Source: Salipiger mangrovisoli
GTDB lineage: Bacteria > Pseudomonadota > Alphaproteobacteria > Rhodobacterales > Rhodobacteraceae
DNA: 64,000 nucleotides
Direction of reading: 5' to 3'
NCBI RefSeq assembly: GCF_015223355.1
Contig: NZ_JADFFK010000011.1
Coordinates: 1-64,000 of the forward strand
The notes under the pieces were generated by a model, which saw only the letters and a program-made list of their open reading frames with translations, did not search any database and was not told where the DNA came from. This document shows, piece after piece, positions 62,847 through 64,000 of this stretch. Position 1 is the stretch's first letter; each line of letters starts with the position of its first letter. The position numbers were made by a program, and so were the translations under genes.

Positions 62847-63791
62847 TCAGAAGTTGAAGCTGAGGTTCAGCCGAAGGGCGGCGTCGCCATCGAGGTTCGA
62901 TGCCGCCTCCAGTCGCCCGCCCAGCCCGTGGCCGCCCGCGGCACCATAGTCGACACCCAGCGCCAGCTGGTCCTGCTCGAGAAGCTCGCTGGCCACGAAG
63001 CTGCGGCTCCCAGCCTCGGTGACATAGGTCAGCTTGTCCTGATCACCGCCGAAGACGGTGTAGGCGGCATAGGGGCGCAGCGTGCCGCCCACGGCGCGCA
63101 TCGGTGCCCCGAGTTCGGCACGGAAGGCGCTGGAATAGGTCACCCGGCTTTCGATCTCGCCGCCCTTGCGCACCAGATCATAATTCCCCGTGGCGTGGCG
63201 CAGCACGTCGCCGGTCATCACGAAGTCGAGTCCCGTGCCCGGCGCATCGCCCTCTTTCAGCATGGTCTCGCCGCGCAGGCTGAGGCCGAGGATGCGGCCG
63301 TCATGGTCGGTGCTGCCGCTCGCCGAAGCGGGGCTGGACAGCTTGTTGTGGGTGCGCCCCATGTAGAGCGTGCCACCATAGCTGACGCCATTCGACTCGC
63401 CGCTGTAACCGGTGCCGAGGAAATACGAGCGGATGCGCGCCTCGTGCACATCATCCTCGAGGTAGGAGACACCCTGCCCATAGCCCGCAAAGGCCGACAG
63501 GCCGTTGCTCCAGCCCCAGCCCAGCACCAGGCCCCGGCTGTTGTAATCCGAGTCCTGGGCATGGTCGGCTGCGCTGCTGCCGCCGGCGGCGTAGCCACCA
63601 AGGAAGAAGCCGTCCTGCCGGCTGGACAGGGCGGTATGGCCGATGCCGAAGCCGATCTCGCGCGACAGCAGATCGGCCTGCGTCAGCGGCGCGGGGTCGA
63701 GCGCGGGGACGCTGGCCTCCTGGGCGCGTGCGGCCAGCGGCACGAGAGCGGCGAGAAGGGCGAGGCGGAGGAGGGAGGGCGCGGATGTCAT
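62847..63791 (-). CDS. Outer-membrane beta-barrel protein (autotransporter-barrel-like)
   Basis: 314 residues with a signal peptide (cleavage near ARAQ, residue 24). Repeating beta-strands (GLVLGWGWSNGLSAFAGYG, RSYFLGTGYSGESNGVSYGG, LRPYAAYTVFGGDQD) and the terminal LRLNLSFNF (aromatic last residue) mark an outer-membrane barrel resembling autotransporter translocators but without a passenger. Its function is unknown. It is near the recR gene on the same strand. Confidence 0.75.
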   Translation of the reverse strand: MTSAPSLLRLALLAALVPLAARAQEASVPALDPAPLTQADLLSREIGFGIGHTALSSRQDGFFLGGYAAGGSSAADHAQDSDYNSRGLVLGWGWSNGLSAFAGYGQGVSYLEDDVHEARIRSYFLGTGYSGESNGVSYGGTLYMGRTHNKLSSPASASGSTDHDGRILGLSLRGETMLKEGDAPGTGLDFVMTGDVLRHATGNYDLVRKGGEIESRVTYSSAFRAELGAPMRAVGGTLRPYAAYTVFGGDQDKLTYVTEAGSRSFVASELLEQDQLALGVDYGAAGGHGLGGRLEAASNLDGDAALRLNLSFNF

Positions 63792-63868
63792 GGTCTGGCT
63801 TTAGCTCCAAGCAGGCGCTCCGCCCAGATGCCGGGGGTCACAGGCGTGTTACCCGCGGGCAGCGCGTT

Positions 63869-64000
63869 TCAGAGTTTGCGGCGGGCGTTCAGCGCCGCGG
63901 TGATCGTGCCGTCGTCGAGGTAATCCAGCTCGCCGCCGATCGGCACACCCTGCGCCAGCGAGGTGAGCGCCACGCGGCTCTCGAGCTGGTCGGCAATGTA
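63869..64000 (-). CDS. recR: Recombination protein RecR, C-terminal fragment
   Basis: The last 43 codons plus stop are in the window; the start lies beyond 64000. The residues [19 protein letters not shown] and [15 protein letters not shown] match the RecR C-terminal Toprim part (TRLAxGxPxGxELEYxDxxTLxxAL). RecR acts with RecF/RecO in gap repair. Confidence 0.85.
   Translation of the reverse strand, partial: YIADQLESRVALTSLAQGVPIGGELDYLDDGTITAALNARRKL

Overview
The window is about 64 kb of GC-rich DNA with dense coding, many ATGA/GTGA/TTGA stop-start overlaps and alphaproteobacterial gene families: a TrcR-type DUF1013 cell-cycle regulator, a CP4-like class II EPSP synthase, a BCCT transporter, an AlkB alkane hydroxylase, a YeeE/YedE sulfur transporter and a RecR C-terminus. 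A TTAA-N7-TTAA CtrA-like site is also present. Together these suggest a chromosomal or large-replicon segment of a marine-type Rhodobacteraceae (Roseobacter group, Salipiger-like). The genus is inference from gene content; no rRNA or tRNA was found that would fix it.

Layout. 1-102 is the tail of an AraC-type regulator. 116-15233 is a large catabolic locus: a MalT/LuxR-type ATPase regulator divergent from an operon of about 12.6 kb. The operon encodes a peptide-type ABC importer (two permeases, a fused double ATPase and a binding protein), two hydantoinase-A-like proteins, two DUF917 proteins, an isoaspartyl peptidase/asparaginase and an M19 dipeptidase. The two HyuA/DUF917 pairs are in mirror order around the binding protein. 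15408-23481 holds cell-envelope and small transport genes: a duplicated four-cysteine lipoprotein, a DUF3604 protein, a glycine-zipper lipoprotein, a beta-barrel protein, DoxX, and an MFS/DeoR pair. 23389-30621 is accessory: a BCCT transporter with a coupled 30-aa ORF, an AT-rich orphan gene, a LuxR protein with a degenerate receiver, a CheR/PAS-like gene remnant, and an isochorismatase/isochorismate synthase pair. 30985-34561 encodes a lipase-subtilase fusion followed by a 258-aa unknown protein. 34575-40551 has a LysR/SDR divergent pair, a sulfur-import operon (rhodanese, YeeE/YedE, 54-aa membrane protein) and an MFS exporter.

40776-64000 is mainly core metabolism: aroA, cmk, an aldo-keto reductase, a histidine phosphatase, a saccharopine dehydrogenase pair, a CYTH protein, a DsbA-like oxidoreductase, a DUF721 protein, mutY and alkB. 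These are followed by a five-gene overlapping nucleoside salvage operon (cdd-deoA-deoB-add-upp), a SPOR protein, a sulfotransferase, RNase T2, trcR, a TPR-methyltransferase, a beta-barrel protein and the end of recR.

The two most interesting units are the mirror-symmetric HyuA/DUF917 uptake-and-breakdown operon and the lipase-subtilase plus 258-aa protein pair. The latter is intracellular by sequence (no signal peptide), which is unusual for either enzyme class.
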